Position numbers and translations under genes: made by a program. Positions 1 through 5,596 of a stretch of 7,148 bases of DNA are shown in pieces (position 1 is the stretch's first letter; the number at the start of each line of letters is the position of its first letter). The notes beneath the pieces are model-generated. The model ran no database searches. It saw only the letters and a program-made list of their open reading frames with translations, and was not told the origin of the DNA. The stretch is from NCBI GenBank assembly GCA_023301405.1, contig JALZUX010000507.1:1-7148 (forward strand), written 5' to 3'. The stretch comes from Granulosicoccaceae bacterium. GTDB lineage: Bacteria; Pseudomonadota; Gammaproteobacteria; Granulosicoccales; Granulosicoccaceae.

Positions 1-81
1 GGATGAGTCGTCATCGCTGCTGCTTCCGCAAGCGGTGATGAATAAAGCGCAAAAACTGATGGCTAGTATTGATTTGGTCAA
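1..81 (-). CDS. N-terminal fragment of a lipoprotein (cut by window edge)
   Basis: This frame is open from a TTG start to the left edge and gives 27 residues, beginning MTKSILAISFCALFITAC. They form a textbook bacterial lipoprotein signal: a Lys near the start, a hydrophobic core of about 12 residues, and the lipobox I-T-A-C with the modifiable Cys at residue 18. A flexible Gly-Ser/Asp-rich stretch (GSSSDDDSS) follows. The TTG start is favoured because AGGAG lies 6 bases upstream and the first in-frame upstream stop is at 103-105, leaving no ATG or GTG between. Asp directly after the Cys would signal inner-membrane retention; here Gly-Ser follows, so outer-membrane delivery by Lol is the simpler expectation. 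The function cannot be read because the body of the protein lies outside the window. It lies 113 bases downstream of the carbohydrate-binding-type gene, on the same strand, and could act with it. Confidence 0.62.
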   Translation of the reverse strand, partial: MTKSILAISFCALFITACGSSSDDDSS

Positions 82-87
82 GATAAG

Positions 88-92
88 CTCCT
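88..92 (-). promoter_or_regulatory. Shine-Dalgarno AGGAG that decides a TTG start
   Basis: On the minus strand AGGAG is separated by 6 bases (82-87) from the TTG at 79-81. The spacing is ideal, and no alternative ATG or GTG start exists before the upstream stop at 103-105. The site therefore supports the non-ATG start of the lipoprotein fragment. Confidence 0.6.
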
Positions 93-140
93 GATGTTTC
101 CGTTATGTGCGAGATGCCCGTACTTAAAAAGCAGCCGAGC

Positions 141-169
141 ATAGTAGCAGACCGAAACGACGCAGTCGA
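141..169 (-). promoter_or_regulatory. Possible extended -10 promoter for the lipoprotein gene
   Basis: Read on the minus strand, TCGACT (164-169, 4 of 6 matches to TTGACA) is followed after 17 bases by TACTAT (141-146, 4 of 6 to TATAAT). TGC immediately precedes TACTAT, giving the TGn extended -10 element. Transcription would start near 134, about 50 bases before the TTG start. The -35 hexamer lies in the loop of the inverted repeat at 157-181. This is pattern matching by eye. Confidence 0.38.
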
Positions 170-181
170 TTACCGCGTCGT
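157..181 (-). terminator. Perfect 7-bp inverted repeat after the secreted-protein gene; possible terminator
   Basis: The arms ACGACGC (157-163) and GCGTCGT (175-181) are perfectly complementary around an 11-base loop. The stem begins 13 bases past the stop codon of the upstream gene, the usual place for a terminator. On the minus strand only TTT follows the stem, so it is not a strong intrinsic terminator. It may instead stabilise the mRNA 3' end or serve as an operator, since it overlaps the putative promoter of the next gene. Confidence 0.4.
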
Positions 182-194
182 AGGTATAAACGGA

Positions 195-1334
195 TTATCG
201 CACAATACAAGTGCGAGAGTTTTCCCAGCCCCATCCATCGCCATCTGAATCGCTGGATGCGCCTGCACAAGTTGGAAAGCCATCTGATTGCGGTGCGCTA
301 CTGTTTGAGTTGTTGCCCGAGACCAGGCAGCTGCGGTTGTTTTCCCATCCCCATCCATCGCCATCGCTATCTGAATCTGCGGATAGGCATGCCGGAGTGG
401 CACTCGAGCTGGTCGGTGTTGCCGGGGCAGAACTAGCGGTTTCTGACGTCAGGCAGGAAACACCGTTTTCGAAACCGTAGCCGTCACCGTCCGGGTCGAG
501 GTCATTTGAGCTGCAGATTGGCGTCTCGCTAGCGATTGGGGCTTGGATGGTTTCAGTTGGCGTTGCGATTTCGACCGCTGGTGCAACGACTTCAGGCACC
601 ACCACAGGTTCCGCAGCTACGGGGGCAGCAGGTGCGCTGCTGTTTGTTATGGAGCCATTAGCCGATCCGTTGCATGTGATTTGGTCATTATTGTTGGGGC
701 CGCATCTCAGCCCGGCGACGTTTTCCTTGATCAGTATAAATTGATCGAGCTCAAAGCCATCTTCTCTTGCGGAGAATACAATAGTATTTGCACCGGCCGA
801 TGGGATATCAAGATAAATTGTTCTTTCTTCACCACAGTGATTATTGTCCTGACGCTGAGCGCTTGACCAGGTCCAGTTGTTTTTACCGCCACACCACTGC
901 ATGCGCTCGCCGCTAGCCGGGTTGGTGTTGTTTATTCCAACGTGGATACCGTTGTCCTCGGTACCGGTAGAATAAGCTTTGGCAAAGACGGTGTACCGGC
1001 CAGCTTCAGGAATATTGACGATGTAACTCAGGGTGGGGCCGGTGCCGGCGGTGTTCCAGAAGTTTCGACCCGTCTGTAGTGCGTCACTGTGGGTGACACG
1101 AGTATCGGGAAGCAACTCAACATAGGCATTACCGCTGGCGCTTGAGTGGTGGGAGCCGTCAGGGTCAGGGTTGACGTTGGGGTTGCTTGAATTACTGAAT
1201 AGACGCCAAAGTGAGTTTTTCTGTGAGTAGTTTTCTGCTTCCACGTTAATTGCAACGTAGTCTTGAGCATGGGCGTGTGGCAAAAGTATGATCGTGGCAC
1301 ACGAAAGTGCCGCTAAGTTGGCCAGAAATTTCAT
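195..1334 (-). CDS. Secreted CBM-like protein with three C-terminal DGDGxGxEN repeats
   Basis: This 379-residue protein is predicted to be exported. Residues 1-23 are a signal peptide (hydrophobic core 4-18, cleavage likely after AHA at 23). Residues 28-203 look like a CBM6/CBM35-type beta-sandwich: it opens INVEAENY, has the strand pattern G-RYTVFAKAYS (112-122), an aromatic/Cys patch (MQWCGGKNNWTW, 145-156, with a second Cys at 167), and ends EDGFELDQFILIKE. A Pro/Ala/Val/Thr linker covers about 230-270. Three 21-residue Cys-to-Cys repeats follow (274-294, 316-336, 356-376). The mature chain has ten Cys in five plausible pairs, fitting oxidative folding outside the cytoplasm. No glycosidase, lyase or esterase domain is visible, so a role in binding polysaccharide or cell wall is inferred. 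The ATG at 1332-1334 is preceded by a weak CAGG at moderate spacing. The exact CBM family is not certain. The gene is monocistronic-looking, with a 256-base leader carrying CRP-like sites. Confidence 0.85.
   Translation of the reverse strand: MKFLANLAALSCATIILLPHAHAQDYVAINVEAENYSQKNSLWRLFSNSSNPNVNPDPDGSHHSSASGNAYVELLPDTRVTHSDALQTGRNFWNTAGTGPTLSYIVNIPEAGRYTVFAKAYSTGTEDNGIHVGINNTNPASGERMQWCGGKNNWTWSSAQRQDNNHCGEERTIYLDIPSAGANTIVFSAREDGFELDQFILIKENVAGLRCGPNNNDQITCNGSANGSITNSSAPAAPVAAEPVVVPEVVAPAVEIATPTETIQAPIASETPICSSNDLDPDGDGYGFENGVSCLTSETASSAPATPTSSSATPACLSADSDSDGDGWGWENNRSCLVSGNNSNSSAPQSDGFPTCAGASSDSDGDGWGWENSRTCIVR
207..515 (-). repeat. Three coding repeats, Cys-bounded, 21 residues each
   Basis: The repeat units are at 453-515, 327-389 and 207-269. 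Each runs exactly 21 residues from Cys to Cys and contains D-x-D-G-D-G-(Y/W)-G-(F/W)-E-N followed by x-x-(S/T)-C. The spacing from unit to unit is 42 and then 40 residues, with Ser/Asn/Thr/Pro linkers between. The last two units are nearly identical in DNA as well: bases 219-244 and 339-364 match at about 25 of 26 positions, exactly 120 bases apart, which points to a recent tandem duplication. The Asp-rich half resembles calcium-binding thrombospondin type 3 loops, and the GWGWENxxSC half resembles the end of family 10 cellulose-binding modules. Confidence 0.85.
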
Positions 1335-1357
1335 TTAGTTAAACCTGAGTGTTAAGG

Positions 1358-1373
1358 CGTGAACAGCGTCACA
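1358..1373. promoter_or_regulatory. CRP-like site 1 (perfect GTGA-N6-TCAC core)
   Basis: The core GTGA (1359-1362), six bases, TCAC (1369-1372) is a perfect CRP core dyad. One outer flank is the consensus TCACA and the other is CGTGA. Its centre is about 31 bases upstream of the ATG. So close to the start, it could act as a repressor-type or accessory site rather than an activator site. The assignment rests on consensus matching only. Confidence 0.4.
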
Positions 1374-1381
1374 ATGACCAG

Positions 1382-1407
1382 TGAAGTGCGAAATGAATCA
1401 CACTTCA
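1382..1407. promoter_or_regulatory. CRP-like site 2: 10-bp arms, 6-base spacer
   Basis: The left arm TGAAGTGCGA (1382-1391) and right arm TCACACTTCA (1398-1407) are reverse complements apart from one position, around AATGAA. The central part reads TGCGA-N6-TCACA on the plus strand, 9 of 10 half-site positions of the CRP consensus, with AAGTG/CACTT flanks extending the symmetry. It is centred about 60 bases upstream of the ATG of the secreted-protein gene. It is the most symmetric operator candidate in the window. Another dimeric regulator could equally bind it. Confidence 0.48.
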
Positions 1408-1450
1408 ACCGCGAAGGGATCACAGTTTGCCGACGGCCAAAGGTTAAGTT

Positions 1451-1466
1451 TGTGTGTTGAATCACA
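1451..1466. promoter_or_regulatory. CRP-like site 3 (TGTGT-N6-TCACA)
   Basis: On the plus strand TGTGT, six bases, TCACA matches the CRP dyad at 9 of 10 half-site positions. Its centre lies about 64 bases from that of site 2, close to six helical turns, and about 124 bases from the ATG. It overlaps the left arm of the inverted repeat at 1459-1483. Confidence 0.35.
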
Positions 1467-1483
1467 GTTTTTTTGGGTGATTC
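1459..1483. repeat. Inverted repeat GAATCAC / GTGATTC around a T7 run
   Basis: Seven-base perfect arms (1459-1465 and 1477-1483) flank an 11-base loop containing seven T on the plus strand. The arm sequence GAATCAC recurs at 1395-1401, so the same motif occurs three times in this leader counting both orientations. It may be a further operator for the regulator that binds the neighbouring TGTGA sites. Confidence 0.45.
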
Positions 1484-1543
1484 TACAACTTACTATTCAG
1501 TAATATGTTAACCGTTCAGATTTGAGTTGCTTGTTTCACTGTT

Positions 1544-1562
1544 GAAGCACATCGCGTGCTTC
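1544..1562 (-). terminator. Perfect 7-bp hairpin downstream of hemF
   Basis: The arms GAAGCAC (1544-1550) and GTGCTTC (1556-1562) enclose a 5-base loop, 28 bases past the hemF stop. The position fits the end of the topA-tsaC-hemF unit. No T-run follows on the minus strand, so it is at best a weak intrinsic terminator or an mRNA-stabilising 3' stem. Confidence 0.45.
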
Positions 1563-1590
1563 GCCGAAAATCATGCCTACAGTCAACCTT

Positions 1591-2514
1591 TTAAGCTGGC
1601 TCGCCTAGCCAATCGCGGGATTGCAAATAGTAGTCGTATAATTCGGCCTCGGCGGTGCCTTTGTCTGGCGTCCAATTGTATTGCCATCTGACTAATGGTG
1701 GTAGGGACATCAGAATTGATTCAACTCGCCCGCCAGACTGAAGACCAAACAACGTGCCGCGGTCTAACACCAGGTTAAATTCAACATACCGTCCTCGTCG
1801 GTAGAGTTGAAAGTTTCTATGATCGTCGGTGAAGGGGTGGTCTTTTCTTTTCTCGATGATGGGCAGATAGGCGGGCAGGAATGCGTTGCCAACACTTTGC
1901 ATGAATGAAAAGCTGTGGTCGAAGTCTTGATGGTTGTAGTCGTCAAAAAAGAGCCCGCCAACGCCGCGAGGTTCGTTTCGATGCTTCAGGTAGAAATAGT
2001 CATCACACCATGTTTTAAATTTCTGATAGTGACCATCGCCAAATGGGTCGCAGGCATTTTTTGCTTGTTGGTGCCAGTGCTTGCAGTCTTCCTTGTTGCC
2101 GTAATAAGGCGTTAGGTCAAAACCGCCGCCAAACCACCAGATAGGTGTCTCACCTTCTTTTTCGGCGATGAAAAAACGCACATTGCAATGAGTAGTGGGT
2201 GCATAGGGGTTGTGAGGATGGAAGACCAACGATACTCCCATCGCTTGAAAACCGCGCCCTGCTAAGTTTTCGCGACCGGCGGTGGCGGAGGGGGGAAGGT
2301 TATCTCCGAACACGTGAGAGAAATTAATACCGGCTTGTTCGAATACTTTGCCGTTACTGAAAACCCGACTTCGGCCACCGCCCCCGGCATCCCGTTGCCA
2401 AGCGTCTTCGGTCAACGTTGCTGTGGGGTCAAGTGTGGTAATAGCACTGGTGATGCTTTCCTGAAGACTGGTCAGGTAGGCGGCTACTTTGGTGATATCG
2501 GTTTCAGGGTTCAT
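1591..2514 (-). CDS. hemF: Oxygen-dependent coproporphyrinogen III oxidase
   Basis: HemF carries out the aerobic oxidative decarboxylation of coproporphyrinogen III to protoporphyrinogen IX in cytoplasmic haem synthesis. The 307 residues match the family over the full length (E. coli HemF is about 299). Recognisable blocks in order are [14 protein letters not shown] (38-51), [10 protein letters not shown] (59-68), [18 protein letters not shown] (92-109), [14 protein letters not shown] (126-139), [22 protein letters not shown] (171-192), and [27 protein letters not shown] (233-259). The four conserved metal/active-site His correspond to H99, H109, H148 and H178, all present. Its ATG lies 6 bases past the tsaC stop with AGGG just upstream, so it is probably co-transcribed with and coupled to tsaC. 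In many gammaproteobacteria aroE follows hemF; here a secreted-protein gene follows instead. Confidence 0.97.
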   Translation of the reverse strand: MNPETDITKVAAYLTSLQESITSAITTLDPTATLTEDAWQRDAGGGGRSRVFSNGKVFEQAGINFSHVFGDNLPPSATAGRENLAGRGFQAMGVSLVFHPHNPYAPTTHCNVRFFIAEKEGETPIWWFGGGFDLTPYYGNKEDCKHWHQQAKNACDPFGDGHYQKFKTWCDDYFYLKHRNEPRGVGGLFFDDYNHQDFDHSFSFMQSVGNAFLPAYLPIIEKRKDHPFTDDHRNFQLYRRGRYVEFNLVLDRGTLFGLQSGGRVESILMSLPPLVRWQYNWTPDKGTAEAELYDYYLQSRDWLGEPA

Positions 2515-2520
2515 GCCCTA

Positions 2521-3105
2521 TTATCGTAATTGTTGGCCGCTGACGCCATCGAAAATTGGGGTGGGGCCGGTAAGGTCACCGACTGGCAATTGTAAAACGT
2601 AGTTGATGCCATCGTTAAAGGCTTCCTCAACGGCTTTGGCATAAGTGCAGGCGGCATTTCCGCTAACATTTGCAGAGGTCGACACCAGTGCGTGGCCGCA
2701 TTGTGTGCATAGTTCGGCGGCGGGTTGATGGGCGGTGACTCTGGCGGCAATTGTATTTCGGCCGCCTGTAAGAAGCTCAGGCGTTCCTGCAGTGCAAGGT
2801 AATATCCATGTCACAGGGCCGGGCCAAGTGGTGCCTAATTTTTGTTCGATGTGCGTTGGCAAGGTGTCGACGTAAGGTGACAATTGCTGACGATCAGCTG
2901 CAATCAGGATCAGGCCTTTATCTGCTTCACGTTGTTTTAGCGATAACAGCAGGGCGACCGCTGCGAGGTCAGCGGGGTTGCATCCGAGCCCATACACACC
3001 CTCTGTGGGGTAGGCGACAATGCCTCCATTGCGCACGGCGGCGGCTGCCGCCGTGATATTGCTGCCTGATTTACTCAGCTTTAACTGCTTCCGAGCCGGA
3101 GTCAT
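2521..3105 (-). CDS. tsaC: Threonylcarbamoyl-AMP synthase
   Basis: TsaC (YrdC/RimN) makes threonylcarbamoyl-adenylate from threonine, bicarbonate and ATP, the first step of t6A37 modification of ANN-decoding tRNAs. The TsaBDE proteins then transfer the group. The 194 residues form one YrdC/Sua5 domain without the extra Sua5 C-terminal domain. Visible signatures are AYPTEGVYGLGCNP (31-44), LKQREADKGLILIA (56-69), WPGPVTWILP (94-103), and STSANVSGN (142-150). It ends PTPIFDGVSGQQLR, like the 'R-LTGE' end of E. coli TsaC (190 aa). The ATG at 3103-3105 is the only ATG before the core. It has AAGG about 9 bases upstream and lies inside the last 12 codons of topA in another frame, overlapping it by 35 bases, which suggests translational coupling. 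Confidence 0.95.
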   Translation of the reverse strand: MTPARKQLKLSKSGSNITAAAAAVRNGGIVAYPTEGVYGLGCNPADLAAVALLLSLKQREADKGLILIAADRQQLSPYVDTLPTHIEQKLGTTWPGPVTWILPCTAGTPELLTGGRNTIAARVTAHQPAAELCTQCGHALVSTSANVSGNAACTYAKAVEEAFNDGINYVLQLPVGDLTGPTPIFDGVSGQQLR

Positions 3106-5596
3106 CGCCGCCAGCCTTGGCTGCTACTTTTTTCTTCGCAGTGGCTTTTTTCTTAGAGCTGGCTTTCTTTTTAGACGACTTCTTTTTTGCACTCGCCTTC
3201 TTTTTGGCGACCGTCTTTTTAGCGACGGCTTTTTTCTTGGCGGCGGCTTTCTTTTTGCCGCGGCCACGTTTTTCCGGCGCTTCGTCAATGAGCTTTTTGG
3301 CGGTGGCGAAGTCAATTTCAAGCGGCTTTTCTTTTAGATCTTTAGGCAGCTTGGCGTTTTTTTCACCGTTGGTTAAATAAGCACCCCAGCGTCCGTTGTG
3401 GATCTGGATCTTGGGGTCTTCGTCGAAAGCCTTGATGACTTTGTTTGCATCGGCTTCTTTCTTTTCAGCAACGATTTCACAAGCGCGCTCCAGGGTGACG
3501 GTGTAGGGGTCGTCACCGTCTTCCTCTTTCATGGAAGCGTATTTTGTAGTTAGTGCAGTAGCATCTTCTTCATAGAAGTCGTATTTGACGTAAGGGCCAA
3601 AGCGGCCTATGGCAACAGTAATTCTGTCACCATCAGCATTTTCACCTAGCTTGCGCGGTAGTTTGAAGAGCTCCATGGCATCTTCAAAGGTGATTTTAGC
3701 CATTTTCTGGCCAGGTCTCAGGCCTGCAAATTTTGGTTTGTCTTCGTCGTCCTTGGTTCCAATTTGTGCAAACGCACCGAATCGACCTACCCGAACTGAA
3801 AGTGGTTTACCTGATTCAGGATCAGTGCCTAATTGGCGAGCTTGTTTGGCTTCTTCGATTGAGACATTTTCTTCTTTGTCTTGAACCTGCGCATCGAAGG
3901 GGTCCCAGAATTCACGTATTACCGGCACCCATTCTTTTTCACCACGGGAGACGGCATCGAGCTCATCTTCAAGATTGGCAGTGAAGTCATAGTCGACATA
4001 TTTAGTGAAGTGCTTTGACAAAAAGCCGTTTACAACGCTGCCAACATCAGTTGGGGTAAAGCGCCTGGCATCCATTTCAACGTATTCACGATTTTGTAGT
4101 GTTGAAATGATACTGGCGTATGTTGATGGGCGACCAATACCGAATTCTTCCAGTGTTTTAACAAGTGTTGCTTCTGTAAAGCGTGGCGGTGGCTCAGTGA
4201 AGTGCTGATCAAGATCAATGTCTTTTATATCGAGTTTGTCGCCATTGTTCAGATCGGGCAGGCGTTTTTCTTTATCATCACCGGCTTTTTTATCGTCGAC
4301 ATCTTCGAGGTAAAGTTTCATAAAGCCCGGGAAGCGAACTGTTGAACCACTGGCGCGAAAAACGTTACCTTCTCCACAGCCTAGATCAACACTGACTTGA
4401 TCCATCGTTGCATGAATCATTTGGCAGGCAACGGTTCTTTTCCAGATTAGTGAATAGAGTTTGAACTGATCATCTTTAAGGAATGACTTAATGCTTTCAG
4501 GAGTCTTGGCTGCCGATGTAATTCGCACGCACTCGTGGGCTTCCTGTGCATTTTTAGACTTATTCTTATAAAAGTGTGGGGACTCGGGCAGATAATCTTT
4601 GCCGTAAGTTTTGCCAATGTGCTGGCGTATATCAGCAATGGCGTCTTGTGACAGCGTTACGGAGTCAGTACGCATATAGGTGATTAAGCCCGCAGCGCCA
4701 TCACCGGTGTCTATTCCTTCATACAGCTGCTGCGCTGTTCGCATGGTACGTTGTGCTGAAAATCCCAGCTTGCGCACGGCTTCTTGTTGCATGGTCGACG
4801 TAGTAAATGGTGCTACCGGATTACGTTTTCGTTGTTTCTTTTCAACGTTATCGACTGTCAGTTGGCCGTTGGCCGCTTTATTAAGCAGCGCTTTCACCAC
4901 CGCGGCACGCTCGCCGTCGGTGATTGTGAACTGACGAAATTTTTCCCCTTCAAGGGTAAATAACCTAGCGGTGAATTCTGTGTTGTCTTTGGTCAGGTCA
5001 GTGGTACAAGTCCAGTATTCTTCAGGGATAAAAGCGTCTATTTCTTGTTCGCGTTCCACGATCAGGCGCAATGCGGGGCTTTGTACCCGGCCGGCTGACA
5101 AGCCTCGGCTAATTTTTTTCCACAATAACGGTGATAGGTTGAAGCCTACTAGGTAGTCAAGTGCGCGCCGTGCTTGTTGAGCGTTAACCAAGTCATAAGA
5201 CAGTTCTCTCGGGTTGGCGACAGCCTCTTGTACGGCGGCCTTGGTAATTTCATGAAAAACCACGCGCCGAACGGTTTTGTTTTCCAGCAGCCCTTGTTCA
5301 CGCAGGTGCTCGACCAGGTGCCACGAAATGGCTTCACCCTCGCGATCCGGATCCGTTGCTAGCAACAAGTGATCAGCTTTCTTCAGTGCCTTGGTGATCG
5401 CGTCAACGTGCTTTTCGTTGCGCTCGATCAATTGGTACTTCATTTCGAAGTTAGATGCGGTGTTCACCGCTCCTTCTTTGGGTACCAGATCGCGGACGTG
5501 ACCGTAAGAGGCGAGCACGTCGTAATCCTTTCCAAGGTACTTCTTGATAGTTTTACCCTTGGCAGGCGATTCGACAATTATTAGGTTTTTACTCAT
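3071..5596 (-). CDS. topA: DNA topoisomerase I (type IA), zinc-free with basic tail
   Basis: TopA relaxes negative supercoils by transient cleavage of one DNA strand. The ATG at 5596 gives 841 residues beginning MSKNLIIVESPAKGKTI, the canonical family start; the frame extends to a GTG at 5653, but those 19 residues are not family-like. Domains: TOPRIM (2 to about 120) with the catalytic Glu9 and DPDREGEAISWH (82-93), then the type IA core with GLSAGRVQSPALRLI (165-179) and catalytic Tyr307 in GLITYMRTDS (303-312). The EAHE motif is at about 352-355, with EFGIGRPSTYASI further on. The C-terminus has topoisomerase C-terminal repeats (GRFGAF near 604, GRFGPY near 664, GRWGAY near 735) in place of the Cys4 zinc ribbons of E. 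coli TopA. Only one Cys occurs after residue 580. A lysine-rich tail follows from about 776. The segment EAHECVRIT departs from the usual EAHEAIRPT. It heads the topA-tsaC-hemF unit. Confidence 0.96.
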   Translation of the reverse strand: MSKNLIIVESPAKGKTIKKYLGKDYDVLASYGHVRDLVPKEGAVNTASNFEMKYQLIERNEKHVDAITKALKKADHLLLATDPDREGEAISWHLVEHLREQGLLENKTVRRVVFHEITKAAVQEAVANPRELSYDLVNAQQARRALDYLVGFNLSPLLWKKISRGLSAGRVQSPALRLIVEREQEIDAFIPEEYWTCTTDLTKDNTEFTARLFTLEGEKFRQFTITDGERAAVVKALLNKAANGQLTVDNVEKKQRKRNPVAPFTTSTMQQEAVRKLGFSAQRTMRTAQQLYEGIDTGDGAAGLITYMRTDSVTLSQDAIADIRQHIGKTYGKDYLPESPHFYKNKSKNAQEAHECVRITSAAKTPESIKSFLKDDQFKLYSLIWKRTVACQMIHATMDQVSVDLGCGEGNVFRASGSTVRFPGFMKLYLEDVDDKKAGDDKEKRLPDLNNGDKLDIKDIDLDQHFTEPPPRFTEATLVKTLEEFGIGRPSTYASIISTLQNREYVEMDARRFTPTDVGSVVNGFLSKHFTKYVDYDFTANLEDELDAVSRGEKEWVPVIREFWDPFDAQVQDKEENVSIEEAKQARQLGTDPESGKPLSVRVGRFGAFAQIGTKDDEDKPKFAGLRPGQKMAKITFEDAMELFKLPRKLGENADGDRITVAIGRFGPYVKYDFYEEDATALTTKYASMKEEDGDDPYTVTLERACEIVAEKKEADANKVIKAFDEDPKIQIHNGRWGAYLTNGEKNAKLPKDLKEKPLEIDFATAKKLIDEAPEKRGRGKKKAAAKKKAVAKKTVAKKKASAKKKSSKKKASSKKKATAKKKVAAKAGGDDSGSEAVKAE
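3116..3271 (-). other. Lysine/alanine repeat tail of TopA (histone H1-like)
   Basis: Residues about 776-827 of TopA consist of KKK triplets spaced by two or three small residues (AAA, AVA, ASA, SS, ASS, ATA, VAA). There are seven KKK blocks and one KK, preceded by KRGRG. An acidic end (GGDDSGSEAVKAE) follows. Such tails are known on TopA of actinomycetes, where they aid DNA binding and processivity, and on AlgP/H1-like proteins. The tail is repetitive at the DNA level (AAG/AAA-rich on the minus strand), so its length may vary between strains. That variation is an inference. Confidence 0.85.

Larger units (their letters stand above)
1335..1590. other. 256-base intergenic leader rich in TGTGA half-sites and dyads
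   Basis: This spacer separates hemF from the secreted-protein gene. It contains no credible gene; the longest plus-strand reading frame noticed is 28 codons. It holds three CRP-like dyads centred near 1365, 1394 and 1458, a further unpaired TGTGATCC (1418-1425, minus strand), a dyad around a T7 run at 1459-1483, and a hairpin at 1544-1562 close to the end of hemF. I could not pick a convincing -10/-35 pair for the downstream gene. Confidence 0.6.

Noticed and set aside
211..480. Plus-strand frame with repeated HPHPSPS segments
   Set aside because: The repetition is the mirror of the DGDGWGWEN coding repeats on the other strand.
207..515. Spaced repeats as a CRISPR-like array
   Set aside because: They lie in frame within a secreted protein, are not identical, and encode a conserved peptide motif.
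543..866. Plus-strand open frame of 107 codons opposite the secreted-protein gene
   Set aside because: It is antisense to a well-supported gene with signal peptide and repeats, and its translation shows no recognisable domain.
1374..1460. 28-codon plus-strand reading frame in the leader
   Set aside because: No ribosome site or recognisable product, and it covers the operator-like dyads that explain the sequence better.
3020..3380. Plus-strand frames rich in Phe/Leu that look like membrane proteins
   Set aside because: They are the antisense of the AAG/AAA-rich lysine tail of topA, which reads as poly-Phe/Leu on the other strand.
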